A stretch of 47,115 nucleotides of DNA from JAWLCG01 sp041687295 (GTDB lineage Bacteria; Planctomycetota; Phycisphaerae; SM23-33; FEN-1343), in assembly GCA_041687295.1 (NCBI GenBank), contig JAWLCG010000002.1, forward strand, positions 1 through 47,115. The letters are read 5' to 3'. Both the position numbers and the translations under genes were made by a program. The notes under the pieces are model-generated. The model did not search any database. It saw only the letters and a list, made by a program, of their open reading frames with translations, and was not told the origin of the DNA. This document shows positions 9,901 through 17,457 of this stretch, piece after piece. The stretch's first letter is position 1, and each line of letters starts with the position of its first letter.

Positions 9901-10484
9901 GGCAGGTCCTCCGCGACCTCTCCCCCGTGCTGGCCCCGGGCCCTGACGAGGGCCCTCACCGGACGGTGAACGTCACCACCGGCAACTTCCTGATCGAGGC
10001 CCTGCTGCAGACCAGCGATCCGCGGGGCACGCTGGTCCGCAAGATGGATCGGGCCGGCTACGCGCTGGACCTGGTGGCCGGTCGTCCTCGCCTGATGCTG
10101 CGTGACGCCGAGGGTGTCGAACTGACGGCCACCGCGAACGCCGCCATCGCCGACGGGCAGTGGGTTCACTTGATCGTTGAGGTGGACCGTCGGGGCGACG
10201 TGGCGTTCTACGCAAACGGCCGACGGATGGAAGTCCAGGTCACCGGGCGGATGCCCACCGACACGCTGGCCAACGAGGGCGACTTCCTGGTCGGCGGCGG
10301 GCCGGGCGCCGAGCCCTTGGCGGTGACGCTGGACTATCTCCGCGTCGCCCGCGGCACCCTGGCCGATGCCCGCACGACGATCGGCGAGCTGTACGCCTGG
10401 CAGTTCGACGGCCCGCACCTGCGCGACTTCGCCGGCAACGACCGCCGGGCCACCAACGCCGCCGGGGCGCTGGTTGCGCCCTGA
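6930..10484 (+). CDS. Large exported beta-helix protein with Ig-like and LamG domains
   Basis: 1184 residues; ATG 6930 follows AAGGAG (a nearby ATG at 6923 is out of frame). The leader GSLAGFLGVFVLIGQVALA is a signal peptide. An N-terminal module (QVPHARVLPHGDLEW to RWWTGEH) precedes a long right-handed beta-helix of about residues 330-800 (DIRITHNLFEHVH, LIHHNRVHDVLL, YLFNNIAWGL). Next comes an Ig-like insert of about 110 residues (SVGEPVTVTVHLKAP) and a LamG/concanavalin-like end (GQWVHLIVEVDRRG, VAFYANGRRMEV). It is the paralogue of the protein at 33719, which lacks the Ig-like insert. No catalytic residues were recognised; a role in binding or cleaving cell-surface or extracellular glycan is inferred. 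A 209-bp stretch without any visible gene separates it from the previous beta-helix gene, so it may have its own promoter. Confidence 0.83.
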   Translation: MTQQRIKRQAVGRHAVTLGSLAGFLGVFVLIGQVALAQDYAWQVPHARVLPHGDLEWAPEPFAFQAGSAVYCIDYENGDDANRGTRAQPWKHHPWDPNAGGQAAQASGPATYVFRRGVTYRGVLSPGEDRGTPEEPIRLTSDPSWGEGEARIYGSAIVTDWQLGGHDRMPQRDRVWSAEVDFLPRTLWMVGSDGEITRLTLARDPNWTEPDPNDPMADWPTWENPRWWTGEHVIKVGDQDRHLGIDTQRLTRPAADYVGATVWTEWGIVMGSPYPSRVEAFCEEERGVSIRGPWTWNMSERIITGNRYYLENMPWMLDEPGEYWVERLGDNRARIHVRLPDDSDPNDVTIEAGRHINILDADQLHHVHVSGLTFRFTNIHWDYDTPRWVHPEVQSAVIRLEGIGDDIRITHNLFEHVHTPVRMRPTTVTQQIGTIAINDNQMRYTDHGAVVIHAHFDGDNRHEYGRAEYVEMLRNNLYHIGWRIISGEHGHAVDIRFPHRSHIAGNFLYRIAGWGISVFGGKGGGRVGLDVPFSRYLIHHNRVHDVLLKSNDWGGIETWQGGPFYVFNNLVINPRGFKNWIYIRGQKDRVPAFGHAYYADGAFKNYLFNNIAWGLNNEPGGKDANSTALQNIISFENTFFHNTFFRFAAVTRQQAPSAGRFRYLGNVIDDASLMVFRSADPRDTPPDPNAEHYTQGGQFAYETIAYRGNVMHDIRGSIGTFEETGYVYDELGDFAGALERLNAQAAGVGVVSDNPPLRDPAGGDFRPAPDSAAIEHGQRVFVPWALYGVVGEWQFIRNNADPSEIVDTHWYMTPAHAGRGQYKDMPRYPLRAVSYSDASHVQGVLDDWSPASALRLDGQGQYLTVPHASLPPVPPPADRTVRNETVELEFATVELPETLSVGEPVTVTVHLKAPQPTQQVGVHLHWFKRDSWGGLSTMANPTPVAGEPNSFRFTFMAGRHGERYIGGDLHHYGVRVFLSPDGSAERLTQEGQVLRDLSPVLAPGPDEGPHRTVNVTTGNFLIEALLQTSDPRGTLVRKMDRAGYALDLVAGRPRLMLRDAEGVELTATANAAIADGQWVHLIVEVDRRGDVAFYANGRRMEVQVTGRMPTDTLANEGDFLVGGGPGAEPLAVTLDYLRVARGTLADARTTIGELYAWQFDGPHLRDFAGNDRRATNAAGALVAP

Positions 10485-10581
10485 CTCCGGCCTGACGCAG
10501 CTTCGGGGACGGATCAGGACGGTCCCTCCTCGGGGGTGGGCGTGTTATGCACCCGCATCCGTGTAGTAGAGGATCTCTACA

Positions 10582-10745
10582 ATGGCTGAGCGTCCCAACA
10601 TCGTCATGATCGTCGCCGACGACACCACGCCCAACTAGCACGGCTGCTACGGCGGGTCCACGCCTACGCCGCACAGCCCTGCCACTGGTATCCCCCGGCC
10701 GAGACGGCCGAGGAACGCCAGCATCACAGCGATCCGATGCCCTGA
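10582..10745 (+). pseudogene. Sulfatase remnant (N-terminus with stop, C-terminus fused)
   Basis: The ATG at 10582 opens a clear sulfatase N-terminus: RPNIVMIVADDTTPN, an in-frame TAG at 10636, then HGCYGGSTPTPH. The metal-binding Asp-Asp pair is intact. A tyrosine is expected at the TAG, a one-base change from TAC. After about 35 codons the similarity stops. A second frame ending at TGA 10743 reads HWYPPAETAEERQHHSDPMP and could be the gene's original C-terminus, which would imply loss of more than 1 kb between the two. The catalytic cysteine region is gone, so no active enzyme can be made. The remnant sits directly ahead of the LacI gene of the next cluster. Confidence 0.72.
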
Positions 10746-10804
10746 CAAGGTCCATGGTCGCGTCCCACGCCGACGCCGGCGGCCGACCTCCCGTGGGCAT
10801 CCTC

Positions 10805-10844
10805 TTGACGGTGCGAGGACAAGCCGTTAGCTTACACGCGTAAG
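10805..10844 (+). promoter_or_regulatory. Candidate LacI-type self-operator and promoter of the regulator at 10847
   Basis: CTTACACGCGTAAG (10831-10844) is a near-perfect palindrome, TTACRC facing its complement with a central CpG, which is the shape of LacI/GalR-family operators. It ends two bases before the ATG of the LacI gene at 10847. A -35-like TTGACG lies at 10805-10810; the -10 (TAGCTT, 10828-10833) is poor and touches the palindrome. No clear Shine-Dalgarno sequence separates the site from the ATG. Binding would block both initiation and the start of the message, consistent with autoregulation. Confidence 0.55.
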
Positions 10845-10846
10845 TC

Positions 10847-11878
10847 ATGAGAATTACTCAGCAACACATCGCGGATCGGGCCGGGGTGACCCGGGCGGCC
10901 GTGAGTTACGTGCTCAGTGGTCGGGCCGAGCAGATGCGCCTGAGCAAGGACCTGGTGCGGCGCGTCCGGCAGGCGGCGGAGGACTTGGGGTACGTGCCCA
11001 ACCATGCCGCGACCTCTCTGGCCTCGGGGCGCAGCCAGACGCTGGGGCTGTTGCTGGGCGATGCGGCTGGCCGGGTGGCGCCGTTCTGGAGCCCCATCGC
11101 CGAGGGCGTGGAAGCAGGGGCGCTGGAGGCCGGCTACGACGTGCTCCTCATCCGCGCGCGGGGCGATGCGGCGTTGGAGGGATTGCGGCGGCTCCAGCAG
11201 CGGCGCGTTGACGGTCTGGTGGTCCTGGGGCGGTCGGCTGACCGGGCGGCGGTATGGCGGGAAGCGCCCGTGCCGCCGGTGGTGATCCGGACGGGCCGGT
11301 CGGCAGCCCTGCCTGGCGTTGAACTCGATGCGCGTCCCGGGATCGACGCGGCGGTGGAGCACCTGGCCGGGCTGGGCCATCGCAGGCTGTTGTGGCTGGG
11401 GCCGGCGCGGGGCGTGGAGTCCCGCGCGAGGGCGGTTGATGAAGCAGCCCGGCGGCAGGGGCTGGCGACGGACGTGATCGTAGTGGAACGCCCAGGGGAC
11501 GAAGCCTGGCAGTCGGCCGAGAGCGAGATCGCGCAGTGGGGCGACGCCCTGCGTGGTGTCCTGCCCGATCGCCTGCCGATGGGGGCAATCCTCTGCTGGA
11601 ACGATCGGTTGGCGCTGGGACTCTATGCGGTGCTGGCCCAGCGAGGGCTGCGCGTGCCGTCCGACGTCTCAGTGGTGGGATTCGACGACCAGGAGGCAAG
11701 TCTGGGCCTGCCCGGACTCGCCAGCATCAGTCATGAGTTTCGCCGGATGGGCATCGAGGCGACCCGCCTGGCCCTGCGGATCATCACCGGCGAGTTGTCC
11801 GCCGACCAGGCCCCGGGCGCGGTGGTTCGCGTACCTTCCCGGTATGTCGTCCGCCCCAGTGTGGGGCCGTCCCCGTAG
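10847..11878 (+). CDS. LacI-family transcriptional regulator of the hydrolase cluster
   Basis: 343 residues. The helix-turn-helix is at the very N-terminus (ITQQHIADRAGVTRAAVSYV, residues 3-22), followed by the hinge GYVPNHAATSLASGRSQTLG, the standard LacI layout. The sensor domain shows VDGLVVLGRS, HLAGLGHRRLLWLGP, AILCWNDRLALGLYAVLAQR and VSVVGFDDQEASLGLPGLAS, all typical of GalR/LacI sugar sensors. It heads a run of five co-directional glycan-processing genes (11960-19851) and is the obvious candidate for their local repressor. The palindrome just upstream of its start is a likely self-operator. No second copy of that palindrome was found ahead of the hydrolase genes, so read-through from this promoter may control them. 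Confidence 0.92.
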   Translation: MRITQQHIADRAGVTRAAVSYVLSGRAEQMRLSKDLVRRVRQAAEDLGYVPNHAATSLASGRSQTLGLLLGDAAGRVAPFWSPIAEGVEAGALEAGYDVLLIRARGDAALEGLRRLQQRRVDGLVVLGRSADRAAVWREAPVPPVVIRTGRSAALPGVELDARPGIDAAVEHLAGLGHRRLLWLGPARGVESRARAVDEAARRQGLATDVIVVERPGDEAWQSAESEIAQWGDALRGVLPDRLPMGAILCWNDRLALGLYAVLAQRGLRVPSDVSVVGFDDQEASLGLPGLASISHEFRRMGIEATRLALRIITGELSADQAPGAVVRVPSRYVVRPSVGPSP

Positions 11879-11959
11879 TCCAAGCAGATGAGTCGGCACA
11901 GTCCTGTCGATCAAGTGTGATGCTCGCATCTCCGTGGGTGCGGCGTAAAGGAAGGGATC

Positions 11960-13843
11960 ATGAGCCAGTTGGTGTGCCAGGAACGGAACGAGTGCCTGGA
12001 TGTCACGGTGTTCGATGACGCTTCGGCCGAGATGATTGACAAGCGGACCGGACAGATCTGGCGGATGGGGGCGGTGGCCCTGCAGGAGATTGGCCCGGTC
12101 GAGAACGACCTGTGCTGGAACCGTGGCCAGCGGCTGATCGGCGAGCAGTATGCCGGCCGTTTCCGCGGGGAGGCCCTGGGCGAAGGACGCGTGCGGTTTG
12201 TGGTGGTGGACGAGCAGGGCGAGCGACAGGGCGCGCTGGTCTGTCGGTATTTGCTGACGGGGGCATGGCTGAGCGTGGAGGTCGAGGGGATCGAAGAGTC
12301 CCTGGCGTCGCTGTGCTTTCCGCCGCCGGTCCGCTCGGCGAGCCTGGTGCTGCCTGTGGGCATGGGCCAGTGGCTGCGCGAGCCGTTGGGGAGGTTCGAG
12401 CGGCGTGTCTATCGTTTCGCCGGTCATGGGCTGAACATGCGCTGGCTGGGAGGCCTGGCCCAGGATGAGCGCCATGGCTGGATCGCCATCCTGCACAAAG
12501 GCCATGCGGACGCGGGCGTGATGCACGCCGGCGGCTCGGCCACGCCGCTGTGGCTGCGCTCGATGGGCAGTTGGCAGGGGCCCCGCGTGGTGCGCTACGG
12601 TTTTACCGACAACGGCTACGTGGGCCTGGCGCGGCTCTTTCGCGGCTGGGCCGACGCGCACGGACTGCGGGTGCCGCTGGCCGCAAAGCTCCAGAGCCGC
12701 CCGCATCTGGCCGAGGTGCTCGGGGGCCGCAAGCTGTCCTTTATGTACGCCAAGCCGTTCCACCCGCGGACGTACGAGGACCAGTGGCTCGAGCCTCCGC
12801 CGCAGGAGCAGGGCCGGTCCGACGGGCCGGTGGTGCTGACGAGCTTCGCTCAGGGCCGGGAGATCATCGACGATGCCCGGTCGCAGGGCTGGCACAAGGG
12901 CATCGCGCAGATGCTCGGCTGGATCCGCGGTGGTTTCGACGACTGCTACCCCGACTCCTGGCCGCCGGAGCCGGCCCTGGGCAGCCTGGGCGAACTCGAC
13001 GCCCTCTGGGGCCGGCGTGACTGCCTGGTGGGCATCGCCGACAACTACGCGGACATCTACGCTCAGTCGCCGAGTTTCCCGGCCGGCATCATCCGCCGGC
13101 CCGACGGCAGCCGGCTCCGCGGAGGCATCTGGGGCGGCGGGCAGTGCTACCTGCTGGACTACGGCCAGTCGATCGAGGCCGCCCGCCGCAACGCCGCCCA
13201 CTACGTCGAGCACGGCCTGCGGGCGATCTACTGCGACACGGCCACCGCCGTGCAGCTCTACGAGAACTACGACCCCGCCCACCGCATGACCCGCCAGGAC
13301 GACGAGGATCGCCGCGTGGCCCTGCTGCGGATGTTCCGCGACCAGGGCATGGTGATCGGCAGCGAGGCCGGCTGCGACTTCGGCGTGCCGGTGATCGATT
13401 GGTCGCCCTCGCCGGCCCGCCACGCACCGGGCGTGTCCGTGCCGCTCTGGCCGCTGGTGTTCCACGACTGCCACATCGCCTTCAGCGATGCCATATCGCA
13501 GGACGTGTACGCCGACACCCCGTTGACCGACGGGGAGATGGCCGACTGGCGGCGCCGCCTCGTGCCGCTAATGCTCTACGGCTACCACGTCGGCCACAGC
13601 CGCATCACCGGCCGCAACTGGCCGCGGATCCGGCGGCAGGTCGCTGACGCCGCCGAACTCGTCGACCCCTGGATCGGCCGGATCGCCGCCGACGCCATGG
13701 TGGACCACCGCTTCCTCACGCCCGACCGGCTGGTCGAGCGGACCGAGTGGTCCGGCGGCGCCGCCATGGTGGCCAACTTCGCCGGTGAGGTCCGCGAGGT
13801 CGACGGCGTAACGGTGCCGTCTGGCCAATCCGTGATTCTGTAG
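11960..13843 (+). CDS. Putative glycoside hydrolase (GH101/GH129-like, DUF5696-type)
   Basis: 627 residues, ATG 11960 after GGAAGGG. There is no signal peptide. An N-terminal beta-rich half (about 1-235) is followed by a barrel-like half with SFMYAKPFHPRTYEDQW, WHKGIAQMLGWIRGGFDDCY, HGLRAIYCDTATAVQLYENY, a RDQGMVIGSEAGCDFG strand and a late beta domain ending in SGQSVIL. The order (beta-sandwich, TIM-barrel with an acidic YCDT strand and an SEAG strand, small C-terminal domain) resembles GH101/GH129-type or DUF5696 proteins. If so, D437 or its neighbours and the Glu of SEAG would be candidate catalytic residues. The substrate cannot be assigned. It is the first gene after the LacI regulator and is separated by only 21 bp from the next hydrolase. 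Confidence 0.6.
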   Translation: MSQLVCQERNECLDVTVFDDASAEMIDKRTGQIWRMGAVALQEIGPVENDLCWNRGQRLIGEQYAGRFRGEALGEGRVRFVVVDEQGERQGALVCRYLLTGAWLSVEVEGIEESLASLCFPPPVRSASLVLPVGMGQWLREPLGRFERRVYRFAGHGLNMRWLGGLAQDERHGWIAILHKGHADAGVMHAGGSATPLWLRSMGSWQGPRVVRYGFTDNGYVGLARLFRGWADAHGLRVPLAAKLQSRPHLAEVLGGRKLSFMYAKPFHPRTYEDQWLEPPPQEQGRSDGPVVLTSFAQGREIIDDARSQGWHKGIAQMLGWIRGGFDDCYPDSWPPEPALGSLGELDALWGRRDCLVGIADNYADIYAQSPSFPAGIIRRPDGSRLRGGIWGGGQCYLLDYGQSIEAARRNAAHYVEHGLRAIYCDTATAVQLYENYDPAHRMTRQDDEDRRVALLRMFRDQGMVIGSEAGCDFGVPVIDWSPSPARHAPGVSVPLWPLVFHDCHIAFSDAISQDVYADTPLTDGEMADWRRRLVPLMLYGYHVGHSRITGRNWPRIRRQVADAAELVDPWIGRIAADAMVDHRFLTPDRLVERTEWSGGAAMVANFAGEVREVDGVTVPSGQSVIL

Positions 13844-13864
13844 TAGCCCACTACCCAAAGGAGC

Positions 13865-14905
13865 ATGACCTTGAGCACATCTCCGTTAAAGGAACACACG
13901 CCGCCCCGAGGGGCGATCTACATCCCCTCGCGGGCCTACAACGGCTATCAGCAGTGGCGGGACTACGACTCCGCCGAGGCTGCGCGAGACCTGGGCTACG
14001 CCGCCTCGGTCCACCTCGACGCGCTGCGGGTCTGGCTGAGCTACGAGTACTGGCTGGAGCAGCCCGAGGCCTTGGGCGAGCGGTTGGACGACCTGTTGAG
14101 CCACGCGGCCGGGCGGGGCATCCGCATCATGCCGTCGCTGTTCGAGAGTTGCGGCGTGGAGAGTACACGGGCGGCCCTGGAAGACACCGACCCGCGGTCG
14201 GCCGTATGCGTCGTATCGCCGGCCTGGTCGGTGCATCGCGACGAGGCCCAGTGGGCCGGTCCGCGCCGATTCGTCGAGTGGTTCATGCACCGCTACGCCG
14301 ATGACCAGCGGCTGCTGGCGATCGAGCTGATCAACGAGCCCTACCTGCCGGATCGGCGGATGGAGTTCGCCCGGGCAATGTTCCAGCGGGCCACGGGGAT
14401 GCGGGGGCGGGTGCCGCTGACGGTGGGCTGCTCCAACCTGGAGGAGAACCTCTACTTCCTGGAACTGGGCATCGACATCCTTCAGTTCCACGGGAACTTC
14501 CCGGCCGACCGGGCCGCGTTCCGGCGGCTGCTCGGGCACGCTCACCTGGCCCAGGACATCCTGGGCCGGCCCATCTGGTTGACCGAGTGGCAGCGCCTGC
14601 GGGCCCGGGCCTCCGGCTGGGACACCCCCTGGCTGCCGCCGGGTGAGCGGGCGAGCGACTACGCCAGCCTGGCCGACATCGTCCGCGAGAGCGGCCTGGG
14701 CAGCTTCTTCTGGTCGCTGATGGTCAAGCCGGCGTACCTGATCCACCAGCGCCGCGTCGGCACCATCAACGGCCTGTTCCACGAGGACGGGGCCGTCTGG
14801 AGCCTCGCCGACGCGCGGGCCATCGCCAACGACCCCGGCTTCCAGGCCGAGCAGCGGCCGCAGTGGCCGGACTGGGCCCGGCCGGCGGAAGGGGGCGTGG
14901 GATGA
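13865..14905 (+). CDS. GH5-like (clan GH-A) cytoplasmic glycoside hydrolase
   Basis: 346 residues from ATG 13865. The AAAGGAG ribosome site ends just 1 base before this ATG, whereas an in-frame TTG at 13871 is spaced by 7, so TTG may be the true start. There is no signal peptide. The chain is a (beta/alpha)8 barrel of clan GH-A: IYIPSRAYNGYQQW at the start, DALRVWLSYEYW, the acid/base motif ELINEP with Glu158, and the nucleophile strand IWLTEWQ with Glu241. The closing LGSFFWSLMVKP strand also fits. Family 5-type beta-mannosidase or glucosidase activity on oligosaccharides is plausible, given the GH2 beta-mannosidase in the same run, but GH5 versus a neighbouring GH-A family is not settled. 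Its stop overlaps the next ATG (ATGA). Confidence 0.76.
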   Translation: MTLSTSPLKEHTPPRGAIYIPSRAYNGYQQWRDYDSAEAARDLGYAASVHLDALRVWLSYEYWLEQPEALGERLDDLLSHAAGRGIRIMPSLFESCGVESTRAALEDTDPRSAVCVVSPAWSVHRDEAQWAGPRRFVEWFMHRYADDQRLLAIELINEPYLPDRRMEFARAMFQRATGMRGRVPLTVGCSNLEENLYFLELGIDILQFHGNFPADRAAFRRLLGHAHLAQDILGRPIWLTEWQRLRARASGWDTPWLPPGERASDYASLADIVRESGLGSFFWSLMVKPAYLIHQRRVGTINGLFHEDGAVWSLADARAIANDPGFQAEQRPQWPDWARPAEGGVG

Positions 14906-16179
14906 ACGCCCCGCACATCCTGCACATCGTCGCCGACGACCTGGGCTGGGCCGACTTCGGCCATCGCGGCTCGCCGATCCGCACGCCGGTGCTTGACGCC
15001 TTCGCCGCCGAGAGCGTCGAACTGTCGCGCTTCTACGTCTGCCCGGTCTGCTCGCCCACGCGGGCGGCGATCATGACCGGCTGCTACCCGAACCGCTTCG
15101 GCATGGGTGGCCATCCCATGCAGTACTACGAGAACAAGGGCCTGCCGCCGAGCTGCCGCACGCTGCCGCAGGTGCTGGCCGAGGCCGGCTACCGGCATCG
15201 CTGCGCGATCGGCAAGTGGCACCTGGGCAACAGCGCCACCTGCTTCCACCCCGTGCGGCGGGGTTTCACGAGTTTCTACGGCCACTACTGCGGGGCCATC
15301 GACTACTGGACCCACGAGCGGGCCGGCGAGTTGGACTGGCACCGCGACCTGGCGGCCGACCTCACGCCCGGCTACAGCACACGGCTGATGGGCGAGGAGG
15401 CCGTGCGGTTCATCCAGGAGACGCCCGCCGACGAGCCGTGGTACTGCTACCTGGCCTTCAACGCCGTCCACACGCCGCTGCAGGCCCCGGAGGAGACGAT
15501 CCGCAGCTATGACGGTGTCGATCTCAAGGGGCTGAACCAGACGTACTGCGCCATGATGACCGAGATGGACGCCGCCATCGGCCGCGTCCTGGAGGCCCTG
15601 CGGGCGCGGGGGCTGGACGAGAACACGCTGGTGCTGTTCCACAGCGACAACGGCGGCGTGGCCCGCGACGGGTTGGGCAGCAATCGGCCTTTCCGCGGGG
15701 CCAAGGGCACGGTGTACGAGGGCGGTATCCGCGTGGCCGCCTGGGCCCGCTGGGCGGCCCGCTGGCGGGGCGGGCGGACGTGCGACGCCGTCATGGGCCA
15801 CGTCGACCTGATGCCCACCTTCACGGCGGCCGCGGGCTCGGCCGTCGACCACCCGATCGACGGCTGCAACGTGCTGGGGCTCATCGACGGCCACGAGCAC
15901 CAGGGCGAGCGGTTCTTCTACCCCGACCGCGACGGCGTGGTAAGCCCCCGCTGGAAGCTGGTGGGGGCTGAGCTGTACGATCTGCAGACCGATCCGGGCG
16001 AGGCGGTCAACGTTGCCGACAGCCACCCGGAGCAGTTGGCGCGCCTGCAGGGGCAGTTGGCTGCCTTCCAGGCCCTGGACGGCGACCCCTACGTGCCGCC
16101 GGGCCTGCCCGAGTGCGACAAGCGGGTTCCGCACCAGTGGGCGATGGTGGAGTGCGGGCCGGACATGGGAGAGCCCTGA
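14902..16179 (+). CDS. Sulfatase (arylsulfatase-type), no signal peptide
   Basis: 425 residues from ATG 14902, which overlaps the previous stop (ATGA), implying translational coupling. The N-terminus HILHIVADDLGWADFGHRG carries the metal-binding Asp-Asp. CSPTR (Cys50) is the sulfatase signature whose cysteine is converted to formylglycine, continuing as RAAIMTGCYPNRFG. HSDNGG (Asp249, Asn250) completes the calcium site, and AIGKWHLGNS is the usual lysine/histidine strand. It removes sulfate esters from a sugar. Most polysaccharide sulfatases are exported; this one lacks a leader like its operon partners, so it probably acts on imported oligosaccharides. A formylglycine-generating enzyme is required, and none is in the window. 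Confidence 0.92.
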   Translation: MNAPHILHIVADDLGWADFGHRGSPIRTPVLDAFAAESVELSRFYVCPVCSPTRAAIMTGCYPNRFGMGGHPMQYYENKGLPPSCRTLPQVLAEAGYRHRCAIGKWHLGNSATCFHPVRRGFTSFYGHYCGAIDYWTHERAGELDWHRDLAADLTPGYSTRLMGEEAVRFIQETPADEPWYCYLAFNAVHTPLQAPEETIRSYDGVDLKGLNQTYCAMMTEMDAAIGRVLEALRARGLDENTLVLFHSDNGGVARDGLGSNRPFRGAKGTVYEGGIRVAAWARWAARWRGGRTCDAVMGHVDLMPTFTAAAGSAVDHPIDGCNVLGLIDGHEHQGERFFYPDRDGVVSPRWKLVGAELYDLQTDPGEAVNVADSHPEQLARLQGQLAAFQALDGDPYVPPGLPECDKRVPHQWAMVECGPDMGEP

Positions 16180-16214
16180 CAGCCCCGAAGGAATCTGTTC
16201 TGGAAGGAAGGTTC

Positions 16215-17327
16215 ATGACGATCTACGGCGACCAGAGCCCTGAGGAGATGGCCCGACTCATCCCGGATTGCTGTGAGCGCATCTGCGACACGTGGCTCCG
16301 CGATACTCAGATCACAGTCGGACGCGATGCCTACTACATGACGGGGACAAGCCGTCCGGACAACATGCCGCCGGTCAACGCCACGGTGACCAGCGACGGC
16401 CTGCGGATATGGCGATCGGAGAACCTGCGCGACTGGCAGCCATTGGGTCTGGTCTGGTCGCTGGACGATGGGCCGCCCTGGCTTCGGGACTATCGCGTCC
16501 ACTGGCCGGGCGGCGGCCGCCGTATCGCCCCCGAGGACTACGCCCGCCTGGAAATACCGGAGGATGTGCCGGTGCGCCGGGCGCTGTGGGCGCCCAAAAT
16601 CCATTACTCGCCTGTCCGCGACAACTATTTCGTCGTGGGATCCATGAACTTCAACATGGGGCTGGCGCCGCAGCGCTGGATCGGCGATCTGTTCGGCGGT
16701 TGCTTCCTGCTGGCCAGTACAACCGGGGAGGCTGCCGGCCCTTATCGGCCCACGACTCAAGAGCCGCTGACGCACTACATCGATCCCTGTCTCTTCGAGG
16801 AAGATGATGGTGCACTGTACATGGTCTGGCAAGACGGCAATCTTGCCCGCCTGAATGAGGACCTGGACGGCCTGTTGGCCGTCGACCGTCCCTGGCAGCG
16901 GCACTTCGACGTCGAGCCGACAAAAGAAGGTGCCTGCCTGTTCAAGCACGCCGGCCGCTACCACCTCGGTTTTTCGATCAGCGCGCACCGTCAACCGGCG
17001 GGTCACTACAGCCTGCGGCACGAAGGCCATGGCGATCCGCGCGTTCCTTGCGGCTACCAGTTTGTGGTCGCCGCCGCCGATCACCTCCACGGTCCCTACG
17101 GTGAGCGTTACACGGCGTTGGTCAATGGCGGTCACGGCTGCCCCTTCCGTGATCGCGATGGGCAGTGGTGGGCCTGCGTCTTCCATCCGCCGGGGCACCC
17201 GGACGCCCTGCATATGGATCGCCAGGCCTGCACACGTGCCCTGGGGCCGCGGCTGGTGGCGATGCGCTGGGTTGCCGGCCAGATCGTGCCGGATATCGAT
17301 CGGACCCGCGCTTTCCATGGGGGATAG
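16215..17327 (+). CDS. GH43-like five-bladed beta-propeller glycosidase
   Basis: 370 residues from ATG 16215, which follows GGAAGGAAGG; there is no signal peptide. The three catalytic positions of GH43 can be placed: Asp30 (LRDTQITVG, general base), Asp190 (HYIDPCLFEEDDG, pKa modulator) and Glu238 (TKEGACLFKHAG, acid). Blade motifs such as IHYSPVRDNYFVVGSMNF, LYMVWQDGNLARL and HGCPFRDRDGQWWACVFHPP fit a beta-propeller. GH43 enzymes remove arabinose, xylose or galactose by inversion; which sugar is unclear. The 35-bp gap from the sulfatase and 130 bp to the GH2 gene keep it in the LacI-led block. GH117/GH32-type propellers are the main alternative. Confidence 0.74.
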   Translation: MTIYGDQSPEEMARLIPDCCERICDTWLRDTQITVGRDAYYMTGTSRPDNMPPVNATVTSDGLRIWRSENLRDWQPLGLVWSLDDGPPWLRDYRVHWPGGGRRIAPEDYARLEIPEDVPVRRALWAPKIHYSPVRDNYFVVGSMNFNMGLAPQRWIGDLFGGCFLLASTTGEAAGPYRPTTQEPLTHYIDPCLFEEDDGALYMVWQDGNLARLNEDLDGLLAVDRPWQRHFDVEPTKEGACLFKHAGRYHLGFSISAHRQPAGHYSLRHEGHGDPRVPCGYQFVVAAADHLHGPYGERYTALVNGGHGCPFRDRDGQWWACVFHPPGHPDALHMDRQACTRALGPRLVAMRWVAGQIVPDIDRTRAFHGG

Positions 17328-17457
17328 CAGGGGCTTGAGAACGCGGCAATGCGCTGCACCAATACAACCGTCAGTGACAGCCGGATGCGGCCAGAACGCC
17401 GGACTATCCTGAAGTACGAGGACAAAGACAAGACCCCTTTGGAGGGCTTTCCCCCCA

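Noticed and set aside
10636..10638. TAG in the sulfatase relic as a possible recoded stop (pyrrolysine)
   Set aside because: Homology ends shortly after, the frame shifts later, and the catalytic region is missing; simple mutation of a Tyr codon explains it.
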